Origin: Phormidium tenue FACHB-886
GTDB lineage: Bacteria > Cyanobacteriota > Cyanobacteriia > Elainellales > Elainellaceae
Length of the DNA: 64,000 bases
Direction: 5' to 3'
NCBI RefSeq assembly: GCF_014764505.1
Contig: NZ_JACXWX010000022.1
Span: forward strand, 1-64,000
The notes under the pieces are model-generated. The model worked only from the letters and a program-made list of their open reading frames with translations. It was not told where the DNA came from and searched no databases. Within the stretch, counting starts at the first letter, position 1. Each line of letters starts with the position of its first letter. Positions 42,114 to 51,083 of this stretch are shown piece by piece. The translations under genes were made by a program, and so were the position numbers.

Positions 42114-43844
42114 CTAGTATTTGCGCTCCTGCGGCTGGAACATGGTGATTGCCACCGGGCGATATTGGATATCGATGCCTGCCGGAGAGTAAAACGCCAT
42201 CGTGTGTTTGAGAAAGTCGGGGTCGTTGCGATCGGGAAAGTCTTCGCGGTAGTGTGCCCCTCGGCTCTCTTGGCGATTTAGTGCCCCCGTCAGGATCATC
42301 TCACCCACGATCAGCAGGCTTTGCAGCTCCAGTGCTTCGATTAGCTCAGTGTTCCAAACGGTTCCTTTTTCATCCAGGTAAACTCGAGTCGCCTGCTGAC
42401 GGATAGCCTGCAGTTTCTCCAAACCCTCGCGCATTAGCTCCTGAGTGCGGAAGACTCCGCAATAGTCGGTCATGCAGTCCTGAAAAGCTTGCCGGACTTG
42501 GTTAATTCGGTATTCGCCGGGCTGATCGATCAAGGACTGCAGCTGCGCTTCAGCTTGAGTTAAATAGCGCTGCTCGTCGATATCCGGAAGTTTGCGATTT
42601 TGTACGTATTGAGCGATCGCCGCTCCCGTCCGTTTACCATATACGACACATTCCAACAGCGAGTTACTGCCCAAGCGATTTGCACCATGAACGGATACAC
42701 AGGCAGTTTCTCCAGCCGCGAAGAATCCTTCTACAAAGCCATCCCCAATGCCGCTCCGCACTTGTCCATCGGTGTTCACCGGAATGCCTCCCATCGAGTA
42801 ATGCACCGTAGGACGCACCGGAATCGGCTGGGTAACGGCATCGATTCCCACCAAGCGGTGAGCTTCTTCCCAGCAGAAGGGCACGCGGTTCATGATCTTT
42901 TCTTTGCCCATGTGCCGCAGATCGAGATGGACAAAGGGCCCGCCTGCGCTCCCGTCTGTATTGATGCCGCGCCCTGCACGAATCTCGCGAGTGATGGCGC
43001 GGGAGGTGATGTCGCGGGGGGCAAGTTCCATGCGGCTGGGCGCATAGTCTTCCATAAATCGCCGCCCTTCACTGTTGACCAGATACGCCCCTTCGCCACG
43101 TACCGCTTCGGAAATCAAGACGCCCACTGGATACAAGCCTGTGGGATGGAACTGGACAAACTCCATATCTTCCAGCGGTAGCCCGGCAGCAGCGGTCATA
43201 GCTAGCCCATCCCCACAGGAGGCATAATCATTGGAGGTGGTGTTGTAGACCCGACCATAGCCGCCTGTGGCAAACATGATCGCTTTAGCGCGAACGACTT
43301 CGATCTGGCGATCGAGAATGCGATACATCACCAAGCCTTTTGCTTGTCCTTCTTCCAGGATTAGCCGCATCACATACCACTCGTCGTAGATGTGAACGCC
43401 ATAGCGACGCAGGTTGCTGACTAGCTCATGCAGAATGGCGTGCCCTGTTTTGTCGGCGGCGTAGCAGGTACGCTTATGGGAATGTCCGCCAAAGGCGCGT
43501 TGGGCGATGCGACCATCGGGCAGGCGGGAGAACAGAACGCCCATATGTTCTAGATCGATCACCACATCTGGAGCTTCTCGCGTCAGGATTTCGACGGCAT
43601 CCTGATCGGCAAGGTAATCTGACCCTTTCACTGTGTCAAAGGCGTGTGCTTCCCAGGTGTCAGTATCGTCAATGTTTTTGAGGGTTGCCGCCATGCCACC
43701 CTGCGCTGCCACCGAGTGCGATCGAATCGGGTGGGTTTTTGCCACCACAGCGACACTGAGGCGTGGGTCAGTTTTGGCGATCTCAACGGCGGCACGACAG
43801 CCCGCCAAGCCACCGCCTACAATCACGACATCATACTCAATCAT
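42114..43844 (-). CDS. sdhA: succinate dehydrogenase/fumarate reductase flavoprotein subunit
   Basis: This is a 576-residue protein. It has the N-terminal FAD motif VGGGLAGCRAAVEIAK, the FAD-linking His segment RSHSVAAQGG, active-site regions DMEFVQFHPTG and YSMGGIPVNTDGQV, and GANRLGSNSLLECVVYG. A C-terminal domain with NRQESRGAHYREDFP completes the enzyme. It oxidises succinate or reduces fumarate; in cyanobacteria the enzyme feeds the plastoquinone pool. The iron-sulfur subunit gene is not adjacent, as is common in cyanobacteria, and only a small membrane protein gene follows. Confidence 0.95.
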   Translation of the reverse strand: MIEYDVVIVGGGLAGCRAAVEIAKTDPRLSVAVVAKTHPIRSHSVAAQGGMAATLKNIDDTDTWEAHAFDTVKGSDYLADQDAVEILTREAPDVVIDLEHMGVLFSRLPDGRIAQRAFGGHSHKRTCYAADKTGHAILHELVSNLRRYGVHIYDEWYVMRLILEEGQAKGLVMYRILDRQIEVVRAKAIMFATGGYGRVYNTTSNDYASCGDGLAMTAAAGLPLEDMEFVQFHPTGLYPVGVLISEAVRGEGAYLVNSEGRRFMEDYAPSRMELAPRDITSRAITREIRAGRGINTDGSAGGPFVHLDLRHMGKEKIMNRVPFCWEEAHRLVGIDAVTQPIPVRPTVHYSMGGIPVNTDGQVRSGIGDGFVEGFFAAGETACVSVHGANRLGSNSLLECVVYGKRTGAAIAQYVQNRKLPDIDEQRYLTQAEAQLQSLIDQPGEYRINQVRQAFQDCMTDYCGVFRTQELMREGLEKLQAIRQQATRVYLDEKGTVWNTELIEALELQSLLIVGEMILTGALNRQESRGAHYREDFPDRNDPDFLKHTMAFYSPAGIDIQYRPVAITMFQPQERKY

Positions 43845-44213
43845 GGTCTCTCTCTTGCAATACCTGTGGAGGGGGAGTGCTTCTGCGCTTGAGTAAACTC
43901 ACCGACCCAAAACCGCAGAAAGTAAGGTCTATCTTTAAGGATCTATCTCTATCGTGGCGCAAGTGGGGAAAGGTGAGGTGGAATTTGGGAAGTTTTTAAG
44001 AAACGATGATGGGATGATCGTAGAGTGCAGCAGACAAACGATCGGCAATTTTGTTTAGCATGGATTTTGCCCACAAGAAATATTCCAGAATGCCCTCTAA
44101 GTCAGTCAAGATCGTTTAATCCTAACAGAACTCTAAGCGCCCCTTGCCCAAAGTTCCTATCTGTCGTATGAAAAGAGTGCCAATCATCCAACCTGATCTG
44201 AGGCAAGCCCACC
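43845..44213. other. divergent intergenic region between sdhA and the allantoinase gene
   Basis: This 369-bp stretch has no gene and no strong structure. A possible GTA-half-site near 44167 does not complete an NtcA palindrome. Nothing else was seen. Confidence 0.4.
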
Positions 44214-45161
44214 ATGTCTAACTCCTACCCTCGTAACCTCATCGGCTACGGGCGCCAAACGCCTGACCCCAAATGGCAAAACCAAGCGCGCATTGCCGTG
44301 CAGTTTGTGATCAACTATGAAGAAGGCGGCGAAAGCTCCGTGCTGCATGGCGATCAGGCGGCGGAGGCGTTTCTCTCAGAGGTGATTGGCGCAGAGCCGC
44401 TGCAAGGAATGCGGCATATGAACATCGAGTCGATGTATGAATACGGCAGCCGAGCCGGCTTTTGGCGGTTGCATCGGCTATTTACGCAGCGCCAGATTCC
44501 CCTAACGGTTTATGGAGTGGCGATGGCGCTAGAGCGCAACCCGGAAGCGGTGGCGGCAATGCTGGAAGCCGACTGGGAGATCGCCAGCCACGGCTATCGC
44601 TGGATCGACTACAAATATTTCAACGAGGATCTAGAGCGGGAGCATCTGCAAAAGGCGATCGCCATCCACACGCAAGCGACGGGCAACCGTCCCTTGGGCT
44701 GGTATACGGGGCGCAACAGCATCCACACGCGCAAGCTGGTCGTAGAAGAGGGCGGCTTCCTTTATGATGCCGACAGCTATGCCGACGATCTGCCCTACTG
44801 GAACTATGAGTATGGCAAGCCGCATCTGGTGATTCCCTACACGCTCGACAACAACGACATGCGCTTTGCCACCGCCCAAGGCTTCAATTCCGGCGATCAG
44901 TTCTTTGCCTACTTGCGCGATGCCTTTGATGTCCTCTATGCCGAAGGCGAAACTGCACCCAAGATGATGAGCGTGGGCTTGCATTGCCGCTTAGCAGGCA
45001 GGCCAGGACGCACCGCCGCCCTCGCCCGCTTTCTGGATTACGTGCAGGGGCACGATCGCGTCTGGTGCTGCCGACGGGTGGATATTGCTCAACACTGGCA
45101 TGAGCATCACGCGCCACAGGTACAAGCAACCTCACAGCCCCGCCGCTTGCCGTTTGATTAA
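44214..45161 (+). CDS. puuE: PuuE-type allantoinase (polysaccharide-deacetylase fold)
   Basis: This 315-residue protein opens YPRNLIGYGRQTPDPKWQNQ and continues with ARIAVQFVINYEEGGESSVLHGD and YGSRAGFWRLHRLF. It then has IASHGYRWIDY and GWYTGRNS, all in the form seen in cofactor-independent allantoinases of the PuuE/PuuE-like family rather than in cell-wall deacetylases. It hydrolyses allantoin to allantoate. Other purine-route genes (urate hydroxylase, XdhC) lie about 10 kb upstream in the window. The remnant of a LysR regulator lies just downstream on the other strand. Confidence 0.85.
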   Translation: MSNSYPRNLIGYGRQTPDPKWQNQARIAVQFVINYEEGGESSVLHGDQAAEAFLSEVIGAEPLQGMRHMNIESMYEYGSRAGFWRLHRLFTQRQIPLTVYGVAMALERNPEAVAAMLEADWEIASHGYRWIDYKYFNEDLEREHLQKAIAIHTQATGNRPLGWYTGRNSIHTRKLVVEEGGFLYDADSYADDLPYWNYEYGKPHLVIPYTLDNNDMRFATAQGFNSGDQFFAYLRDAFDVLYAEGETAPKMMSVGLHCRLAGRPGRTAALARFLDYVQGHDRVWCCRRVDIAQHWHEHHAPQVQATSQPRRLPFD

Positions 45162-45194
45162 AGCCTGCCAAAAGCGAGACGGGTTGAGGATAAC

Positions 45195-45508
45195 CTAGCC
45201 TGAAGAATGCTGCTTGAGGAAGTCAATGAACACCCGCACTTTGAGAGAAACATAGATACGGGAGGGATAGACGATCCAAGCGGCAGTGCTGAAATCTGTT
45301 GCAGTCACGTTGTAATGGGGAAGCACCTTGACGAGCCTGCCAGCCTGCAGATCGTCGTGAATGAGCCAGTGTGGAAGCAGTGCTAGCCCCATTCCAGCGA
45401 TCGCACACTGCTGCAGGACGATCGCATTTGAGATGATAGTGCCATCGCTCAAGGATATGGCAGCGCCAATACCACCGGAGTTGTTCAACTTTTCCCCTGA
45501 AATTAGCT
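45195..45508 (-). pseudogene. LysR-type regulator, C-terminal remnant
   Basis: About the last 100 residues of a LysR substrate-binding domain are intact in frame: ISNAIVLQQCAIAGMGLALLPHW, then DDLQAGRLVKVLPHY and the end YPSRIYVSLKVRVFIDFLK. Upstream, where the effector domain and helix-turn-helix should be, the sequence instead becomes the 3' end of a GNAT gene (stop at 45503). The regulator has lost about two thirds of its length. The deletion joint lies at about 45500. Confidence 0.85.
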
Positions 45509-45988
45509 TGCAGCAAGCTGCTCGATCGCCTCTCCCACAACCCGGCAGATGCGCCAGTCGGGCAGCACCGTTGCCCCAAGCCGCTGATAAAAGCCGATGG
45601 CAGGCTCGTTCCAATCTAAGACGCTCCACTCTAGCCGCCCATATCCCCGAGACTGAACCAGCTTCGCCAAATGAGCCAGCAGTGCCTTGCCAATGCCAGT
45701 TCCCCGGTATTCTGGCAGGACAAATAAATCCTCTAGATAAATTCCGGGCTTAGTCAGGAAGGTGGAATAGTTGGTGAAAAAGAGGGCAAACCCCACAGGC
45801 TGTCCTTCGCAGTCTGCCACGATCGCTTCAATGCAGGGCTGGTCTCCAAACAGATGCGAATGTAGGAGTTCGACGTTGCCTGTAACCTGATGCGCCAGCT
45901 TTTCGTACTCTGCTAAGGCTTTGATCAGGTGAAACAGGGTGGGAACATCCTCGGGCTGGGCTGGGCGGACGGTGAATTGGGCTGACAT
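45503..45988 (-). CDS. GNAT-family N-acetyltransferase
   Basis: This is a 161-residue protein with the GNAT acetyl-CoA loop in LFVLPEYRGTGIGKALLAHLAKL, preceded by strand GIYLEDL, then YGRLEWSVLDWNEPAIGFYQRLGATVLPDW. It resembles the diamine/polyamine N-acetyltransferase group (SSAT-like). The last residues reach into the border with a LysR remnant, so its 3' end may be at a recombination joint, but the domain is complete. Confidence 0.88.
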   Translation of the reverse strand: MSAQFTVRPAQPEDVPTLFHLIKALAEYEKLAHQVTGNVELLHSHLFGDQPCIEAIVADCEGQPVGFALFFTNYSTFLTKPGIYLEDLFVLPEYRGTGIGKALLAHLAKLVQSRGYGRLEWSVLDWNEPAIGFYQRLGATVLPDWRICRVVGEAIEQLAAS

Positions 45989-46163
45989 AGATTGCTGTGT
46001 CGGTTGCGGTGTGAATGGGAATCAAATTACCCAAATTACCACAGCGGCAATTTTGCGCAAGACACAACCTTGGCTAGATTTCGCTTTTCTGACAGTATAA
46101 TTCAATGGCTCTCTGGCGATATGATGCGCCATCAGAGCTAAATCATTTGATTGGGAGTATGTA

Positions 46164-46856
46164 ATGACGCTACGCGAAACCCTATCTGCTATCGTCTCTG
46201 AGAAGCATCTGCTGACCCATCCCTTCTATGTGGCGTGGACAGAAGGCAAACTCAGCCGCGATCATCTGAGCCAGTATGCCAAGCAGTATTTTCATCATGT
46301 GTTGGCGTTCCCCACCTACATCAGTGCGGTTCACTACAACACACCATATCTGCCCGTCCGCCAAGAAATTCTAGAAAATTTGGTGGGTGAGGAGCAGGGT
46401 GAAAAAAATCATCCCGCCCTCTGGCGCAACTTTGCGCAAGCACTGGGCGTAACGGATGCTGAGCTAGAGTCTACGGCACAGCTCGACACGACTGCCAACT
46501 TGATCGCCACCTTCCGTGATTTGTGCCTTCGATCGCCCTTCTACGCCGGACTGGCGGCACTGTTTGTCTACGAGTCCCAAATTCCCGAAGTGGCACGCGT
46601 CAAGATCGACGGGCTAAAGCGCTTCTATGGCATGGACAACCCAGAAGACTACGAGTTTTTCTCGGTGCATGAAGTAGCAGACGTATACCACACAGAATCA
46701 TCTGCCAAGCTGATCGAAACCTACGCCATTACCCCAGAACAACAGGCAGAAGTGCAGCAGGTGGCGCAAGCGGCAGCAGCGGCGCTCTGGCAGTTCATGG
46801 ACGGTATTTATGCCGCCTACTGTCAGGATGTTGCCGAGCCAGCCGCGATCGCTTAG
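46164..46856 (+). CDS. CADD-family (TenA/PqqC-fold) putative self-sacrificing pABA synthase
   Basis: This 230-residue all-helical protein is much closer to Chlamydia CADD than to TenA thiaminase. The dinuclear-metal ligands align without gaps: E76 and H83 (EEQGEKNH), E137 (VYESQIP), H169, D173 and H176 (HEVADVYH). So do the tyrosines proposed as the source of the product's ring (Y22 in PFYVAW, Y38 in QYAKQY) and the lysine proposed as amino donor (K147 in ARVKIDG). CADD makes p-aminobenzoate for folate from its own residues. Whether the cyanobacterial protein does so is inferred. A hairpin terminates the gene. Confidence 0.82.
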   Translation: MTLRETLSAIVSEKHLLTHPFYVAWTEGKLSRDHLSQYAKQYFHHVLAFPTYISAVHYNTPYLPVRQEILENLVGEEQGEKNHPALWRNFAQALGVTDAELESTAQLDTTANLIATFRDLCLRSPFYAGLAALFVYESQIPEVARVKIDGLKRFYGMDNPEDYEFFSVHEVADVYHTESSAKLIETYAITPEQQAEVQQVAQAAAAALWQFMDGIYAAYCQDVAEPAAIA

Positions 46857-46924
46857 AGCGCAAGCTTACGGCTTCGACTGGTCGCGGTAGACGAAGCCTG
46901 CTGTCTGCGGTGTTGCTGATTTCT

Positions 46925-46991
46925 GGGATGATTTTTAAGTGAGTTTAAGTGAGAAGGGCGCTCCGCGCCCTTCTCACTTAAAAATCATCCC
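46925..46991. terminator. bidirectional hairpin with an internal 10-bp duplication
   Basis: The right arm GCGCCCTTCTCACTTAAAAA...ATCATCCC pairs with the left arm, but the left arm contains TTTAAGTGAG twice. The second copy pairs with the inner stem while the first continues the outer stem, leaving a 10-base bulge. It lies between convergent CADD and crcB genes. Confidence 0.75.
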
Positions 46992-47043
46992 CCTGTTAAG
47001 CAATGCCCCCTTCTAACCCTCAATAGCCGTTAATTTCCCATAC

Positions 47044-47496
47044 TCATGACAACTTCCTGGCTAGAAAACTGCCAAGCTCCAGGCTGACGACACCCAGCAC
47101 CGCACTGCCAGCCCAATACAGCAAGCCCAAGCGATAAGAGCTGTTCTGCAAGAGAACGCTAGTATCCAAAGCGTAGGTCGAGAAAGTTGTATAAGACCCC
47201 AAAAAACCCACTGCAAGGAGCAAGCGCAGATCGGGTGTTAAGGTTCGCTCCAGCATCAGGGTGGTAAAGAAACCCATGACCAGTGCCCCAGTCAGATTGA
47301 TGAAGAAGGTTCCGTAAGGGAAATTTGCACCAAACCATCGAGCAAAAAGCAACGTTAAATAATAGCGGCTGAGCGCTCCCGGAATTGCACCCAAGGCGAT
47401 CTCAATCGGTGCCCGCAGAGCTGGATCTACAGAAGCCAGCAGACTCAGAGGTTTACCTAGTGCTACCAAAACGATATTGAGTAAATTTGTTAGCAT
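47044..47496 (-). CDS. crcB: CrcB/Fluc fluoride channel
   Basis: This 150-residue membrane protein has four hydrophobic segments. Fluc landmarks are [30 protein letters not shown] with the pore Asn, and [17 protein letters not shown] with the phenylalanine/threonine track. It exports fluoride as a dimer. About 30 residues precede the first conserved helix, longer than usual. An AGGAG ribosome site precedes the ATG. The sequence just upstream has partial resemblance to a fluoride riboswitch (see findings). Confidence 0.9.
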   Translation of the reverse strand: MLTNLLNIVLVALGKPLSLLASVDPALRAPIEIALGAIPGALSRYYLTLLFARWFGANFPYGTFFINLTGALVMGFFTTLMLERTLTPDLRLLLAVGFLGSYTTFSTYALDTSVLLQNSSYRLGLLYWAGSAVLGVVSLELGSFLARKLS

Positions 47497-47760
47497 CCAT
47501 CACTCCTGAAGGGATTGGTTGAGAAGCCATTCTCACTGCCATAGGAGTTATAGCGGGCGCCATTACCCTTAGAAGATTTTTGTAGGCGAGTCCGCATTCT
47601 ACAGAAAGATCCCTGTCTTAACCGCTGTCACGGTTGCTATAGCTCCTAGCCTATAGATTTAGCGCCTACAGATTTAGCAGGGTTAACGTGCTTTCCAAAA
47701 TTTAAGCTGGGAACTTTGTAGATAGACGTGATCGGTTTCTACAGTTGCCGGAGGTGAGCC

Positions 47761-48654
47761 GTGTTGTTTTTGAGTTCATTGTTGACCAGTTTAGTTTCGG
47801 TGCTTGTTCTCATCGGCTCTAGCAGATTGAAGCTAGCCAAAGCACAAATCGCCATCCGAATGATCGCAGGCTTGATTGGATCGATCGCCCTCCTGATTGC
47901 CTTCTTCAAAGTGGTGGTGGTAATTCCCACGGGCGAGGTCGGTGTTGAAGATTTGGAAGGTCAGGTTGCCCCTCAAACGCTTTCATCCGGGTTTAATCTC
48001 GTTAATCCCTTTTCAGAGGTTGTGACGTTTTCGACTCGCCTGCAAGATGTGAAGGAAACGATTGAGGCAACTTCTAAAGAGGGATTAGCGTTTGATGTAG
48101 ACGTAAGTTTGCAGTATCAAATCGCGCCAGAAAAAGCCGCGCTGGTTTACCAAAAGATTGGCACAGATTCAACAGATATTTTGACCTCCCGCTTCCGGGC
48201 AACAGTCCGAGAAGTGACGGCAAGCTATCCTGTTGAAGCGATCTACTCTACCAAGCGAGCAGAGGTGACTAGCCGCCTGCAGCAGCGCCTCACCGAACAA
48301 ATCGAGCCGCTTGGCTTTCGCGTGGAAGCAGTGCTGCTGCGCGAGATCAAATTACCTGATACGCTGCAAGCTGCTATCCAGGAAAAGCTGAAAGCAGAAC
48401 AGGCAACCCAGCAGATGAAATTTACGCTGGAGCAAGAGCGGCAAGAAGCCGAGCGCAAGCGGATCGAAGCACAGGGCATTGCCGACTCGCAAAAGATCGT
48501 GTCACAAGGGCTAACGCCTGCTGTGCTGCAGCTCAGGGCGATCGAAGCCACCGAGAAACTGGCGCAGTCGCAAAATTCTAAGGTGGTGGTGATGGGAGGA
48601 GGACAAGGCGGAACGCCAGTAATTCTCCAGCCCGATCTGCAAACCGCTCCGTAG
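47761..48654 (+). CDS. SPFH/band-7 (prohibitin-like) membrane protein
   Basis: This 297-residue protein starts at GTG with a very strong ribosome site GGAGGTG 7 bases upstream. Two N-terminal hydrophobic segments (1-25, 33-58) precede the band-7 domain (about 58-215: VVVVIPTGEVGVEDLEGQV, STRLQDVKETIEATSKEGL, REVTASYPVEAIYSTKR). A long charged coiled-coil helix (about 210-260) with EQERQEAERKRIEAQG follows, and a Gly-rich end. It resembles prohibitin/HflK-type proteins that form ring assemblies at membranes and control proteases. It is monocistronic, ending in a perfect terminator. Confidence 0.9.
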   Translation: MLFLSSLLTSLVSVLVLIGSSRLKLAKAQIAIRMIAGLIGSIALLIAFFKVVVVIPTGEVGVEDLEGQVAPQTLSSGFNLVNPFSEVVTFSTRLQDVKETIEATSKEGLAFDVDVSLQYQIAPEKAALVYQKIGTDSTDILTSRFRATVREVTASYPVEAIYSTKRAEVTSRLQQRLTEQIEPLGFRVEAVLLREIKLPDTLQAAIQEKLKAEQATQQMKFTLEQERQEAERKRIEAQGIADSQKIVSQGLTPAVLQLRAIEATEKLAQSQNSKVVVMGGGQGGTPVILQPDLQTAP

Positions 48655-48678
48655 CAACTGTTACAGCGTTGCTAGAAA

Positions 48679-48711
48679 GCAAAAGCGCCGCCCGAAGGGC
48701 GGCGCTTTTGC
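48679..48711. terminator. perfect 15-bp-stem bidirectional terminator
   Basis: GCAAAAGCGCCGCCC pairs exactly with GGGCGGCGCTTTTGC around a GAA loop, between the convergent SPFH and DUF697 genes. The A and T stretches flank the GC stem on both sides. Confidence 0.85.
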
Positions 48712-48722
48712 TTATTGAGGTT

Positions 48723-50183
48723 TTAGGTTGTTGCGGTATTGGCAGCTTGCGGCACTAAGCGGCTAACCCCTTGCTGCACCAACGACTGCAAAAATGCCGA
48801 TCGTTGGTTTTCCTGGAAGACTGCTTTGAGTTTCTGCACCAAACGATCGAGCTTAAAGCTACTTGCCTGCGCAGGGTTGAGGCTTTGTTCTTCAAAGTAT
48901 TCAACGAGACTCAATCCAGCTAGACGAGTCAGGTAAGCCGCGCTGATTCCCTGCAGCGTTCCGCCTGCCATATAAGTGAGCGCATGACTCTTGAGCAGGG
49001 GAGCGATCGCCTGACTTGCCATTTCAACTAATCCCAGCTTCACCATTTGGCTTGCCAAGTTGCCGATGACGGTTTTGGCTTGCTCTACTGAGAACTGCTG
49101 CTGGTAAATCGCGCCCAAATCTACCACAAGCTGAGCGTTGATTGTGGCAGTTGCTAACAGGTCTAAGCTCGGCACGGGGTTGGCAAAAGCAGCACCGGCG
49201 GCAATCCATTGGTATTGCTCAATGACAGGCAATGCTCGCTGCCGACGCACTTGGTTAAGCTCAGTTTGCACAACCACTGTAAGCGCTTGAGCTTGCCGCT
49301 TCACGGTAGCAAAGATCAACTGCTGAGCTTCGTTTGTCAAAATTTGCTGGGCTCGCTGCTGCAGCCCGGCAATATCGGGCTGTGGCTGTTCCAACCGCTC
49401 TGCAATGGTGCCATCGGCTTGATGCTGCCGCACTTTGATCGAGGCGGGCTGCGTCATCACAGGCAGCACATCTTCAGGGGCGAGCAGTCCTTGCATCCGA
49501 TCGCGCAATCGCTGCAAAACCACAGGGCGATCGTCTGGGAGATATTGGTCTTGCTTATTGAACAGCAGCAGAATTCGATGGTTTTTGGCGATTAGCTGCT
49601 TCACGGTTTGAAACTCGGAATCAGTTAGGTCGCCCGCCGTCAAGAACAAAACCAGATCGGCATTTTCCACTTCTGCATCTAGGGCACCAGCGGCGGCAGA
49701 TTCAGCGGGTTCAGCAGCGGCAGACTTACCCATTGCTAAGGCAGATTCACCTTGCAAAAGCCGCGTCAGTGCCGTTTTACCAACCGATCGTCCACCCGTA
49801 ATTGCCAGTCTGGCAGTTCTGCGCTCCAGCCCTTGAGTCAATTGTGCAAGCTGCTGGCGTAGTTGCACTACGGGCGCGGCTGTTTCGGCAGGTTGTTCTG
49901 GGTTTAGCTCAATTGCCAGCTTGCCAATCCGAGCTTCGACCTCTGCAAGAGCTGTTTCAGCAGCCGTGCGATCGACTGGCGTAAAGGGCATCAGTGGCTT
50001 CAGGGCAGGCTTGCTTTGCTGCTTCAGCCACCACAAACCAGAGCTAAGGGCAAGTGCGCCCCACATGATGATACCGCCGAAGTGAAAATGGAAGGGGCTG
50101 AAGTCAAGGCTGCCCAGCAGTAACGTTCCAGCAGTTAAGCCCAGCCCACCCATTAATATAGGTTTTCGCAACACAGGAGTCAT
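48723..50183 (-). CDS. DUF697-family GTPase-like membrane protein
   Basis: This is a 486-residue protein. An N-terminal hydrophobic region (about 12-52) is followed by a P-loop GTPase domain with Walker A GGRSVGKT near residue 130, a DLVLFLTAGDLTD switch-type strand and guanine motif NKQD. The C-terminal DUF697 domain (about 310-470) has amphipathic helices such as VPSLDLLATATINAQLVVDLG. Such proteins are widespread in cyanobacteria and chloroplasts. The usual G3 DxxG is replaced by an Ala-rich stretch (GALDAEVENADL), so hydrolysis may be unusual. The role is unknown. Confidence 0.85.
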   Translation of the reverse strand: MTPVLRKPILMGGLGLTAGTLLLGSLDFSPFHFHFGGIIMWGALALSSGLWWLKQQSKPALKPLMPFTPVDRTAAETALAEVEARIGKLAIELNPEQPAETAAPVVQLRQQLAQLTQGLERRTARLAITGGRSVGKTALTRLLQGESALAMGKSAAAEPAESAAAGALDAEVENADLVLFLTAGDLTDSEFQTVKQLIAKNHRILLLFNKQDQYLPDDRPVVLQRLRDRMQGLLAPEDVLPVMTQPASIKVRQHQADGTIAERLEQPQPDIAGLQQRAQQILTNEAQQLIFATVKRQAQALTVVVQTELNQVRRQRALPVIEQYQWIAAGAAFANPVPSLDLLATATINAQLVVDLGAIYQQQFSVEQAKTVIGNLASQMVKLGLVEMASQAIAPLLKSHALTYMAGGTLQGISAAYLTRLAGLSLVEYFEEQSLNPAQASSFKLDRLVQKLKAVFQENQRSAFLQSLVQQGVSRLVPQAANTATT

Positions 50184-50549
50184 AAATTTCCAATACCGCT
50201 TCTACTTTTATTGAACCACTGACACCCAGCTCAAGCCACGATCCACAATTATCTTTAACTAGCCTTATTCAATAGCTCGATGTAATCTGAGTAATCTAAT
50301 TTTTAGGCTTACATTCTTCAGCATAGCTTGAGGAGCGGTTTAGCTGCGGCGGTTTTCCACCCGATTACGGTTGGAAGAACCGGCAAATTGTGCTGTTGCT
50401 ATTGTGCTTCTATATCGGCATGGTCATACGCAGGTCCTTGTCCTATCAGCCTTATCAGTCCTATCTAGTCTGGCGGTTGCTACGGCAGAGCTGGTAGTCT
50501 ACATAGACTACGGGAATTAGGGATTCTAGGAACTCATTAAGGAGCAAGT
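50184..50549. other. divergent intergenic region upstream of the lipoprotein gene
   Basis: This 366-bp stretch has no gene. Near its end is a 7-bp inverted repeat GTAGTCT/AGACTAC (50494-50511) with 4-base spacer, and the AAGGAG ribosome site of the next gene. An imperfect hairpin GGTTTTCCA/TGGAAGAACC is near 50351-50385. No RNA gene was recognised. Confidence 0.4.
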
Positions 50550-51041
50550 ATGATTAAAGGCTATCTGTGGTTGCCTGCCTTCAGTCTGATGTTGGCCGGT
50601 CTAATTGCTTGCTCGCAATCTTCTAATCCAGCAAGCTCTAATGCAACTTCACAGTCATTAACACAGTCGCCAACTGCGAGGATAACGGCTGAAACAACAG
50701 CTAATGCCGATCTGACGCCGCTATTCAGCCACATCTGGCGAGTCACAGATGCACCTTCGCAACCTGCCTCCGGCAGCATTTATATTTTCTTGCCCAATGG
50801 AACGCTGTTGGAAACCTCTTGTGTTGAAACTTACCGAATTGCCACTTGGACGGTTGAGAAAGACGCGCCCGACGTCTTGCGCGTGGTTGAAGATGGGCAG
50901 TTAGCCTTTACAGCGACGATCGCTGAGCTGAGCAATACCACGCTGCGGCTGCAGCAGAACTTGGTCGGCAGTAATGAAAAACAAGACTTGACGCTAACAG
51001 CAGTTGAAGAAGAGTTTGTCTGTCCTGATTTACCCAAATAA
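50550..51041 (+). CDS. lipoprotein of unknown function
   Basis: This 163-residue protein has a lipoprotein signal (WLPAFSLMLAGLIACSQ; lipobox LIAC with Cys 21), then a Ser/Thr-rich spacer and a C-terminal beta-rich domain (HIWRVTDAP, GSIYIFLPNGTLLETSC, IATWTVEKD, LRLQQNLVG). The architecture recalls META/lipocalin-like envelope domains, but no family is firmly recognised. Two Cys of the mature domain could form a disulfide. OsmC follows 42 bp downstream on the same strand and may be co-transcribed. Confidence 0.75.
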   Translation: MIKGYLWLPAFSLMLAGLIACSQSSNPASSNATSQSLTQSPTARITAETTANADLTPLFSHIWRVTDAPSQPASGSIYIFLPNGTLLETSCVETYRIATWTVEKDAPDVLRVVEDGQLAFTATIAELSNTTLRLQQNLVGSNEKQDLTLTAVEEEFVCPDLPK

Positions 51042-51083
51042 TCTCCATGCTCTCAATTAACGATCGCAAGGCAGGTAAACGGG

